A stretch of DNA of 64,000 nucleotides from DASRHT01 sp035293765 (GTDB lineage: Bacteria; Chloroflexota; Ktedonobacteria; Ktedonobacterales; Ktedonobacteraceae). Shown one piece after another: positions 52,371-61,800 of the stretch. The stretch's first letter is position 1; every line of letters begins with the position of its first letter. The stretch spans positions 39,262-103,261 of the forward strand of contig DATGMF010000008.1 of assembly GCA_035293765.1 (NCBI GenBank). The letters run 5' to 3'. The notes under the pieces were generated by a model. The model searched no databases, was not told where the DNA came from, and was given only the letters and a program-made list of their open reading frames with translations. The position numbers and the translations under genes are program-made.

Positions 52371-52964
52371 TTGGAGAAGATCAGTACGTATTTTGGCGAA
52401 TTAGAACACATGATGCGCAACATCTCACTTGCCGGGCTCCAGCGCGTTTTGCAACTGTTAGAGCGGGCATACTATCATAGCCACCGTATTTTTGTCATGG
52501 GCAATGGAGGGAGTGCCGCGACCGCCTCTCACCTGGCGCTCGATCTCGCCAAAAACACGATAGTGCGTGGCGCGCCGCGTTTAAAGGCAATCTCGCTAAC
52601 CGATCATGTGCCCTTGATTACCGCCTGGAGCAATGATACCGCCTACGAGCACATTTTCGCGGAGCAACTGGTGAGCTTGATTGAGCCGCACGATGTTGCC
52701 ATCGGCATCAGCGCGAGCGGCAACTCGCTGAACGTCATCAATGCGCTCCTGCTGGCAAAACAATCGCAAGCCTATACCATCGGCCTGCTTGGCGCTCAGG
52801 GAGGCAGAATCAAAGACCTCGTGGATGCCTATGTGCTTGCCCCAGGCCAGAATATTGAGCAGGAAGAGGATGCTCATATGATCCTGGCCCACGTTATCAC
52901 GCGCCATATGCGTGAAGTGGTACGCTCCTATGCCCAATCTCTGGAAGCGGCAGGTGCCAACTAG
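52371..52964 (+). CDS. gmhA: Phosphoheptose isomerase-like SIS protein (GmhA)
   Basis: A TTG start (52371) follows GGAGGGAAGG. The 197-residue SIS-domain protein has the GmhA motifs VMGNGGSAATASHLALDLAK (about residue 43) with the catalytic region, AISLTDHVPLITAWSNDTAY, GISASGNSLNVINAL (about 119) and QEEDAHMILAHVITRHM (about 164), whose His/Glu are active-site or metal residues. It converts sedoheptulose-7-phosphate to heptose-7-phosphate, the substrate of the preceding kinase. Confidence 0.9.
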   Translation: MEKISTYFGELEHMMRNISLAGLQRVLQLLERAYYHSHRIFVMGNGGSAATASHLALDLAKNTIVRGAPRLKAISLTDHVPLITAWSNDTAYEHIFAEQLVSLIEPHDVAIGISASGNSLNVINALLLAKQSQAYTIGLLGAQGGRIKDLVDAYVLAPGQNIEQEEDAHMILAHVITRHMREVVRSYAQSLEAAGAN

Positions 52965-53044
52965 CCCGCTTGCGGGGGCGGCTCGCCATAGCTGTGATGA
53001 GCCGCCCTGTTGTTATGAGGTATCAAGGAAAGCAGCTTGCTATC

Positions 53045-53105
53045 CAGCCGACCAACGCTCGCCTTGTAGCTCCCCGATTGATCGTGGGAGTGCTCAGGTC
53101 GGCTG
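53045..53105 (+). repeat. Hairpin element with inverted flanks between gmhA and epimerase gene
   Basis: The dispersed hairpin (53070-53090) is flanked by CAGCCGACC (53045-53053) and GGTCGGCTG (53097-53105), a perfect 9-bp inverted pair. It lies in the gap between convergent genes, so this copy is not upstream of a start codon. Confidence 0.8.
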
Positions 53106-53119
53106 CAATGAATGGCACC

Positions 53120-54046
53120 CTATTGATGCTTAAAGAACTCGACCGTTTTCACAATGCCCTCTTCCAGGGAGACTGATGGTTTCCAGGAAAGGACGCGTTC
53201 AGCTTTGCGACAATCGAAGTAGGCGACGGCGAGATCGCCCGGACGTTTGGGCGCGTGCATGATTTCCGGGCTGTAGTCGGTAATCTTACTCAGCACGCGA
53301 TAGAGCTCATTGACCGAGGTGCCCCTGCCGGTGCCCAGGCAGAAGATATCGTTATTGCCCTGATCGAGCGCGAGCAGGTTGGCGCGGGCCACATCGCCGA
53401 CGAAGAGGTAGTCTTTCTGCTGTTCGCCGTCCCAATCGATGCGTACTGCTTGATGGGCAAGGAAGCGTTTGGCGAAGATGGCAATCACTCCCGCCTCTCC
53501 ATTAGGATCCTGTCGGGGACCATATACATTGCCGTAGCGGAATATGGTATATGTCAGCCCATGAGCCTCTTGCCAGTAGCGCAGGTAGTGTTCAGCAGCC
53601 ATTTTGGTGATGCCATAGGGCGATTCGGGAAGCTGCACGACCTCTTCGTCGAGCGGAAGACGGGCCGGAGTGCCATAGGTTGCGCCGGACGAAGCAAAAA
53701 TGACCTTACGCGTTCCCGCTTTGACGCAATTGTCCAGCACATTGATCAGCCCGAGAATGTTCACGTTGGCATCAAGCCGGGGATTTTTGGTCGAGACCGC
53801 GACGCTATGCTGCGCGGCATGATGATTGACCAGGTCAGGTTGTACCTGCTCAAAAATGCGCTCCAGGCTTGCCTGGTCCGTGATATCCGCCTGGAAGAAG
53901 CGGGCTTTAGGAGAAATATTGGCTGTTTTGCCGCCCCCCTCGTCCCAGAGATTATCGACAATCGCGACTTCATGACCAGCCGCCAGATACTGGTCAACAA
54001 CATGTGAACCGATGAAGCCAGCTCCACCGGTGATGAGAATCCTCAT
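53120..54046 (-). CDS. NAD-dependent epimerase/dehydratase (UDP-glucose 4-epimerase-like)
   Basis: ATG 54046 with AAAGGA upstream gives 308 residues. The extended SDR pattern is complete: MRILITGGAGFIGSHVVDQY (GxxGxxG), VDNLWDEGG, NHHAAQHSVAVS (about 80), SSGATYG and the catalytic YGITK (about 147), and RYGNVYGPRQDP. It probably interconverts NDP-hexose 4-hydroxyls; sugar specificity is uncertain. It ends the heptose/PAPS locus in the opposite direction to gmhA and may supply sugars for the same glycan. Confidence 0.88.
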   Translation of the reverse strand: MRILITGGAGFIGSHVVDQYLAAGHEVAIVDNLWDEGGGKTANISPKARFFQADITDQASLERIFEQVQPDLVNHHAAQHSVAVSTKNPRLDANVNILGLINVLDNCVKAGTRKVIFASSGATYGTPARLPLDEEVVQLPESPYGITKMAAEHYLRYWQEAHGLTYTIFRYGNVYGPRQDPNGEAGVIAIFAKRFLAHQAVRIDWDGEQQKDYLFVGDVARANLLALDQGNNDIFCLGTGRGTSVNELYRVLSKITDYSPEIMHAPKRPGDLAVAYFDCRKAERVLSWKPSVSLEEGIVKTVEFFKHQ

Positions 54047-54177
54047 AAACATCCTTTCTGCTATCTGATCTCATTTTTTGTCAATGAGGGAAAAAGGTCG
54101 CTGAGACAGGAGAGAAACATGAAAAATGCTTTCCGCTCCGCTATTGCTATTATAGCAGTGCAGAGGAAGGGGCGTGC

Positions 54178-55002
54178 TTACATCAGTTGCTCCAGGGCTG
54201 TCTCTAGTTCTTGAGGGGGAACCAGGATCGGGAAAATGTGCAGCCCCGTTTCCTGGCGCAGGCGCTCTAACGCTCTGCTATCCTGCGGATCAGACATGGC
54301 GACCGTCAGCGTATTGCGCGCGTACCCCAGGGGATAGCAATGCAGCTCCTGAGCCAGTTGCGGGCTGACCAACTGGTGGACGCGCGCGGGCAATGTGCGG
54401 GGGAGCAGCGTCAGGTAGGGCACGCCCAGTTTACGAGACAGAGCTGGTAACTCCCCGTCTTGTATCTGAAGTGCGAGCTGTTTCTGCGTGGATTTTTCGG
54501 GTGAGGCTCCGAAACTATCGCGAACCCTATTGGCGGCAACAATACACGCCTCTATCGTATCGCAGGGGGCAGGATAGGCGCTATGCCCTATCGAGATACT
54601 TTGCGGGCTCAAGATGTCCTGCTCTGAACAGGTATGGATGTGCCAGCGCAGCGCCTCCCACAGACGTTGCTGTACGATCTGTCCGCCCTCTTCATTTGCG
54701 CCGTTGAGGGCAAAGTAATAGCTCTGATCCAGAAGAAAAACCAGGTCTGTTTTGCGCACAAGGGAACGTAAGTGTTCAAGAAAGTAGCGCGTACTCCCCT
54801 GGGCAAGCGTCGCGCGGCTGCGAGATGCTTTACCCCGACAGCCAAATTGCATACAGATCGTTACAAGCGCAATCTTCTCAGAAGTCACCTCGACTGCTCG
54901 CTGCATAGCCGCAGCGATATCCTGCGTGCTATGCACCACCTTGTACCGGTACGCATTTGCTGTATCGTCGGAATTCAGAAAAGATACTGCTTCCTTGCGC
55001 AT
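54178..55002 (-). CDS. Degenerate GGDEF-like domain fused to a MshEN (c-di-GMP-binding) domain
   Basis: ATG 55002 has AAGGAGGCGGG upstream; 274 residues. The N-terminal half has the order of a GGDEF domain (IALVTICMQ, VFLLDQSYYFALN, IVQQRLWEALRWHI, then SIGHSAYP, about residue 138), but the GGDEF signature itself is gone, so it cannot make c-di-GMP. The C-terminal half (about 185-274) has the MshEN pattern: LPRTLPARVHQLVSPQLAQE, PLGYARNTLTVAMSDPQD, and a short two-repeat core, which in related proteins binds c-di-GMP. Probably a c-di-GMP-sensing protein. It lies between the epimerase gene and the Rhs locus; neither needs it obviously. Confidence 0.6.
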   Translation of the reverse strand: MRKEAVSFLNSDDTANAYRYKVVHSTQDIAAAMQRAVEVTSEKIALVTICMQFGCRGKASRSRATLAQGSTRYFLEHLRSLVRKTDLVFLLDQSYYFALNGANEEGGQIVQQRLWEALRWHIHTCSEQDILSPQSISIGHSAYPAPCDTIEACIVAANRVRDSFGASPEKSTQKQLALQIQDGELPALSRKLGVPYLTLLPRTLPARVHQLVSPQLAQELHCYPLGYARNTLTVAMSDPQDSRALERLRQETGLHIFPILVPPQELETALEQLM

Positions 55003-55693
55003 CCCCGCCTCCTTGCATCTAATATGCCTAAATGCAAGAATACCTGAACTGTACTGTTTAAACGAGTATCAATCCGGTTACAATCCTGTTAAGACCCGCC
55101 CATGACGGTTAAGATCACTAACGCAGCCATACTGCTGATCTTTTACGGCAATATGTTGTCAAAGATGACGCCCATCTGATAGCTACCCCTTTTGCCTGAT
55201 CCCGTATCATTCAGCAAGGCAAGCGCGGGACTCTATGTCTTTCATTATACATCATACCATTCCTTTATATATCTTAGTATATCATGTTTCTCTTCCTAAC
55301 ACTTTTCCATGAAATAACAATTTTTAACTGCATCACCTATGGAATAATTTTCTGCGTTTTTCCTCTTGAATAACATCTTATCTTTCGTTTATACTTGTTC
55401 TTGTGTTAGGGTAAATTCTCTCAGCCCTTTCATATTTTGTAGGATGATACCGTTGTGAGTTCCTTTATTGCTATGACCGATCCCGCATTTTCCCGCACGA
55501 CTGTGACTCTCCGGTATTCTCGATTCCCTGGGGAATGGCTTCCCCTCTGTTTTTTTGCTGTGCATCATGGTGATGGCTGCTGGATGGCCCTCATCAGGGG
55601 AGATTCTGTGCTTTTTTTGACTATATTGCGAGCTCTGCCCCTATGTCTATCTGCTCCCAATGATGCTATTCTTTTGTAAGGAGTGTCTCTTTC
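55003..55693. other. AT-rich region upstream of the Rhs locus
   Basis: About 690 bases. The first 450 have no feature beyond AT-richness and direct repeats of GTTAAGA near 55086. A 74-codon frame (GTG 55455) was considered and rejected. The last bases contain the AAGGAG start region of the signal-peptide frame at 55694. Confidence 0.55.
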
Positions 55694-55879
55694 ATGATGG
55701 CTCGTGATGATGAGCCCCGGCGTCTAGAGGCGCGTCTGGCGCGTGGACGAACAGGGGTTCCCCTTCGCCGTCTCTTCTTTTCTCTCTTGCTTACTTTGTT
55801 GTTGGGAACCAACGCGATCAGTGGCTGGCCGCTGGCGGCTGCCCAGGCACATGCTGCCACGCCACGCCTCCCACCATGA
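55694..55879 (+). CDS. Short ORF encoding the probable signal peptide of the Rhs protein
   Basis: ATG 55694 with AAGGAG upstream opens a 61-codon frame. It has a basic N-terminus (RRLEARLARGRTGVPLRR), a hydrophobic stretch (LFFSLLLTLLLGTNAISGW) and AAAQAHAATP, a typical Sec signal with an AQA/HAA cleavage site. It ends in TGA overlapping the ATG of the large Rhs frame (ATGA). The Rhs frame itself lacks any signal peptide. So either the two are parts of one protein split by a frameshift near 55870, or translation continues by coupling with loss of the signal. A sequencing error is also possible. Confidence 0.55.
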   Translation: MMARDDEPRRLEARLARGRTGVPLRRLFFSLLLTLLLGTNAISGWPLAAAQAHAATPRLPP

Positions 55880-58800
55880 CGTTGCAGCAGTTCCTGTCGC
55901 ATCAGGTGAGTGATGGCAAATATCATGGTCCGTTTCAGTATCCCACCACCGTTCCACCTGTGCCGGGCGTCGATCATGCGACCAAAGCGAACGCGCCCTT
56001 GCCCAGCGCTGAACCGGCCAGGATGCAGCCCGTCTCGCTGCTCGCCGATAGCACGTTTCTGAGTGCCAGCAGCCTCTCGGCGCATGGGCAGGTCGCCTCG
56101 GGCCTGGGCGTAAGCCCTCTGCATATGCGTGGCAGCGATGGGCGGCTGGAGATCAGCATTGCTCCTGGCTCCTTTGATCTCTCAGGGGCTACTGTTGATG
56201 GTGGCGCGGCTCCGGTGAGCCCGCTCAATGTGCAGATCAAACAGATCCACGGTCACCTGATTGGTCCCAGCAGTATCCTGGGCTCCTATCAGATCCAGGT
56301 GGTTGATCACCTGGGACGGCTGGTCCACGGGTTACGGCTCACGCAGCCTGCGACTATTATCTACCACTATCAACCCTGGGAGATGAGCGATCTGGGGATC
56401 GATCCAGCGCACATCCTGCTGAGCTGGCCCGACGCGATCCGGCAGGCGCGGCAGCAAAAGCAACCCACTGCTGCCCTGGTTGCTCCCATGACCAATGACG
56501 CCCAAACCCAGACGCTCACGGCGCAGGTCAGCACGCTGGCCGTGGTGCCCTTCGATGTCTCGGGCGATCCCACCGACCAGACCCCGCCCACGCCGCTGAT
56601 GGCCTCAGTGAGCGGCAATTCGGGCCAGTTGTCCTACACCTATCCCCTCGCCGTTGTGGCTGGTCCGGCTGGCTTTGGTCCCAAACTGCAAATGAGCTAC
56701 TCCAGTCAGGCGACCAATCAACGCTTCAGTCGCCGTTCGCCTGCCAATGGTATGGGCGATGGCTGGGCGCTCTCGCTGGGCTCGATCAGTATGGCAACCT
56801 ATCCCTCGACCAGTACCTCGGGAGCCGGGACCTGGTACTTTCTCAATAATGTGGCCGGGGTCAGTGACCGGCTCGTGCCCACCCTGACGGCAGGGTTCTA
56901 CGAGACCGAGCACATCTCGCACCTGCGTATCCAGTTTGTGAACAATGTCTTCCATGTCTGGGATCGCTCCGGCTTTTATTATGAGTATGGAGCGACCGCC
57001 GATTCCTCGCAGTACACCACCAATAGCAACGGGGTGAAGACGACCTGGCGCTGGGACCTGACCAAAGTGCTGGCGCCCTACGAGACAACCGGGCAGGTCA
57101 AAGCGATGGACATCAGCTACCTGCAAGACACGACGCAATCGGGTGGCTTTACCTCGGTACGCGATGCTGGCATCAAGCAGATCGTCTATGGCTATGCGAC
57201 CACGACCGGGGGAACAACGCTGAGCATGACGGCGGGGACCATCGATTTTCACTATCATGCCCCCAGCGCCCAGGGCAGTTGGGCCGATGCCTACGGCACC
57301 AACTACCACTGTTCCAGCGCGCCCCCATCGAGCACGATGCTGCGCTGCGATGACCCGGTGACGTTCGGCAGTGTGGCAGCACCAGCGATTATGAGCACAC
57401 TGACGCTTGATCGCATTACCAGCTATGTGGGGACCGATAGCAGCAGCGCCAACCTGGCGTTCCGCTACGATCTGAGCTATCAAGATGTGCCCTTTACCAC
57501 GCAGTACTGGGATGACTTTACGCAGATCCAGCAGGCGGCAGCGGGCGAGCATCTGCTGACCAGCATCGTGCCGACGGTTTATCAGAATGGGGTGGCCCAT
57601 GTGAAAAAAGGGCTGATCCTGGCCTATACCGGCCCGCAGGAAGATCGCTACCAGGATACGTCGCAGAAGATCCAGAATGGGACGCAAACCATTCAGGTGG
57701 GAACCTTCTGGCAGTACCTGGACCGCTATCAGGATCTCGATACCGGAGTGGGCGCCACGGTCTCCTATCTGGAGGCGGCGGGCAATACCCACGGCACGCC
57801 CGATACCACCGATGGCAATGGCAATGTGATTGATGATCGGCTCGATCCGACCTATTGCGCTGTGCATGGCTGTTCAGGCAGCTATAATCCGGCGGAAGAT
57901 CATTCCTGGTCGTTGCAGGTGGTGACGCAAATGCAGGCGCTGGGCACCGATAGCACCGATAGCATTCCACTGCCGACCACCACTTATCATTACAGTCTGG
58001 CGACGGTGGGCACCGATCCCAGTTGTAACCCGATCACGGGCAGCGGAGTCCCGCCACAGGAGGCCCAGTGTGTGCGTGATACCTGGATTCCTGGCTATGA
58101 TGGCACGCAGACCAGGCATCCTGATGGGGATTGGCAGGATTACTATCACGGCGAGTTTCGCGGCTTCAACATCGTCTATACCACCAATCCCGAAGGGGAT
58201 CTGACGGCGGACTACTACTATAGCACCGAAGCGTGGTATACCCCGGAGTCCGATGGTCCCAACTACAACGCCGGGGCGCTCTACCAGGAAGATTCGTACT
58301 GGGGCAACCAGATCACTGATAGCCTGATCCAGCGTCGCGTCCAGAACTGGTATCCTGGCGTGCCCGGACCGGGCAGCACGATCAACTCCTGCAATGGGCA
58401 GCTCAACCCAACCTACAATCCCTGCGAAATCATGGTGATGCGCACCAAAACGACCTACACGGAAGGGGCCGGGACCGACAATGCCAACGCGCCGTGGGTG
58501 CAGCATGACTACACCTATGACGATCTGGGCAGTGGCGGGCTAATCTTCAACACGCCGGTCTATCACAACCTGCTGCAAGACGTGACCAGCAGTAGTGATG
58601 GACCCACGCTCACCCAAAAGTGGACCTATCAGATCAACGACCAGACAGCGGGTGGCATCACCTACTATCATGTCGATGAGGTCAATCACAGCGAACTCGA
58701 TGATGATAGCGGCCACGTCTGGCAATGCCAGGACATCACCTATGACCAGGGGGTGGCCAGTGGCGTGCCTACCCCTGCCGCAGGCTGGATCACGACCGCC

Positions 58801-61800
58801 ACAGCCCATAGTGATTGCACCCAGCCGAGCACGACGGCGCTCAACACCTACTTTGGTCACGACATCTACGGCAACACGGTCGCCAGCGTCGATCCCTTTG
58901 GGACTGCTAACAGCAGCCTCTACGGTTCGTCCGGCTGTACGCTTTCCACCGCACCGGCTTATCTGCCGAGTGCCTGGACCGCCGGACGTTTTACCTCGTG
59001 CAGCACCTTTGATAGCGATGGCGCACGTCCGACCGGGGCGAGCAATGTGCTGGGGCAGAGCAGCAGTACCAGCTACGACTACACCCAGGGAGCGCTGCCC
59101 ATCAGTGCGGTCGATCTCAACGGGCAGACGACCACGATGAGCTATAGCTATGATAGCAATGGCAATAGCACCGCACAGACCAAAGCGCCGCTGGAAACTG
59201 GCAGCTTTACCAGCCAGTCGAGCACGAACTCGACCTGTACCAGTAGCTCGAATCTCCCCTGCTACGAGGTCGATACCGTCTCCGCGCAGTATCCAGGCGC
59301 GGTGAGCCGCACCTTCTATGATCAGCAGGGCCGCGTCGCTGAGACGCGCACGCCGCTGGATAGCACGCACGACCTGATCGTCTATATTGTGCATGATGAG
59401 ACGCATCGCGACTGGTTCCAGAGCCTGCCATTCCGCGTCGCGCGTGACACGGTCTGGCTCGACCCGCGCACCGCCACCGACGACACCGGAGCGACGCCTG
59501 GCGGTACGACGACCATTCTCGACCCGCTGGGTCGGCTGGTGCGCGTGCAGGACCCGCTCGTCGAGTCGTCAGCCGAGCCGGGCATTCTCTGTAGCGGCTG
59601 GACGGTGACCCTGTGTTATGGCTATGGCTTCGGCCAGGTGGCGGGACCGGACAACAACTGGTATCACTGGACGGCAGTGGAAGATGCCAACAGCCACATG
59701 GTGGTCAGCTTTGACGATATGTTGGGTCGCACGCGCTATGTGCAGTGGTACAGTTCGCCGGACTCCACCGACAGCAATATCACGGCGCAGAAGCAGATCC
59801 AGTACAACGCGCTGGGAGAGCCGACCAGCGTGACCATGACCGATCTGACCCCACAAACAGGCCAGACGATCACCAGCGTCACCGCGACCGCGACCTATGA
59901 CGATCTGGGTCGCATGATCAGCTCAACCGATCCTGATACGGGCAATCATAGCTACACCTACGATGCGGATGGACGCACACTCACCGATGTCTCGGGCACG
60001 CGCACGCTGGGCATGAGCTATGACCTGTTAGGCCGCGTCGGCTGTATCCAGGATGCGGCCCCCACCACCAATGGCACGGGTAGGTGCAGCAGTGTTAGTC
60101 ACCCGCTGATGCAATATACCTACGACACCAGCGTGATGGGCACAGCGGGAAGCACTGACTTCCCCATCGGGCAGATGACGAAGAGCATCGCCACGACCTA
60201 TTATCCCGATGGCACGTCAACGACCACGACGCAGCAAAGCCAGCACGACCAGCGCGGACGGCTCAGCAGCGCGACGCTGCAACTGAGCGTGCCCGGCAGT
60301 TGGAACGCCACCACGGCCTTGCCGACCTACCAGATGAACCTGGCCTACAACGACGCCAATCAACTGATGACGACGCAGACGACCGTGGGCGGACAGGCGG
60401 GCTATACCTTCTCGAACGCCTACGATAGCACGACGGGGCTGCTCACCGGTCTCTCCAACAACACCACGGGAGTCGCGAATCTGGCGACGCTGGGCTATGA
60501 TGCGCAGGGCGATGTCAGCGACATCAACTTCCAGACCACGACGGGCACGGCGCTGGCCAACGATCACTTCACCTACGATGGCGATCTGCGTCCGGCGACC
60601 GCCAGTGCAACCTGGCAGAGTGGCAGCGGCTCCAGTGGCACGATCTTTAGCCAAAGTCGCAGCTACGATCCGATGGGCAACGTCGCCAGCATCAGCACCA
60701 CGCTCTCCGCCGTGCCGGGGCAGAGCGGCTCCGGTGGCAGCGACACACAGAACTTCTGTTATGACGAAGAGAACCGGCTGGTGTGGGCAGGCAACGCGGG
60801 GACGCAGCCAGCGCCGGGTATCGGCACCTGTGGCTCCGGCACGCTCTCCAACAGCCTGAGCGGAGCAGGCTACAGCAGCAGCTATGCCTACACGCACCTG
60901 GGCCAGCTCTGGCAAGGACCGCTTAACGGCACAGGCAGCTATCAGTACCTCTACTGCGATAACAACCACCCGCACCAGTTGACCGGCCTCTACCCCCTCG
61001 GCACGACCTGTAGCAATCTGAGCGGCGCGGTCTACAGCAGCAGCGATGACGCCTTCGGCAACGTGACCAGCCGGACGTACAACGGCAGCACGGCCACGCT
61101 CTCCTACGACCAGCTCGACCAGCTCGTGCAGTGGAATGCCGGAGCGAACAGCCAGGAATGGTACGCCTATGACGCCGGTGGCAACCGCACCCTGCGTCGC
61201 AGCACGACCGGCAGCGGTACGACGATCACGGTCTACGCCTTCGGGCTGGAAGAGCACGTCTACAGCAGTTCCGGCAGCCCACAGAGCAGCACCTACTATT
61301 ATCCCTTAGGTGGGCGGCTCATCGGCGAACTGCAGGGCAGCAGTACGCAATTCTTCCTGACCGATGCGCTGGGCAGCATCATCACCACCTTCAACGCGGT
61401 GGCAGGGAGTGCCGCGGTACAGGGCAACCAGCTCTACGGTCCCTATGGCACCAGTCGTTACAGCCAAGGGTCGATGGGGACCAACAAGGGCTTCACAGGC
61501 CACTATGCCGATGCCACGGGGTTGGACTACTACAACGCTCGGTATTATGATCCGGTGATAGGACGCTTCCTGTCGGCGGATACGGAGCAGGGCAACGGAG
61601 CAGGGATGGACCCCTACGAGTATGTGGGAGGCAACCCGGAGACGTTGACAGACCCGACGGGGCACAGGTATATCCAAACGGGTGGAGGAGGCGGAGGTCC
61701 GACGCTGCCATGTGGGTCTCTCTGCGATTCACTGAAGAACTTGCCTGGAGGTTCGGGCTGTGGCAAGTATTGTCCTGGCAACGGGACGCAGGTGTGCGAT

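Noticed and set aside
55455..55679. 74-codon frame before the Rhs locus
   Set aside because: GTG start without a ribosome binding site, no recognisable motif, AT-rich intergenic context; could be a leader or nothing.
56605..57867. 420-codon minus-strand frame inside the Rhs gene, and a 346-codon one at 60217-61257
   Set aside because: Shadows of the strongly biased Rhs coding sequence; the proteins have no start site or family features.
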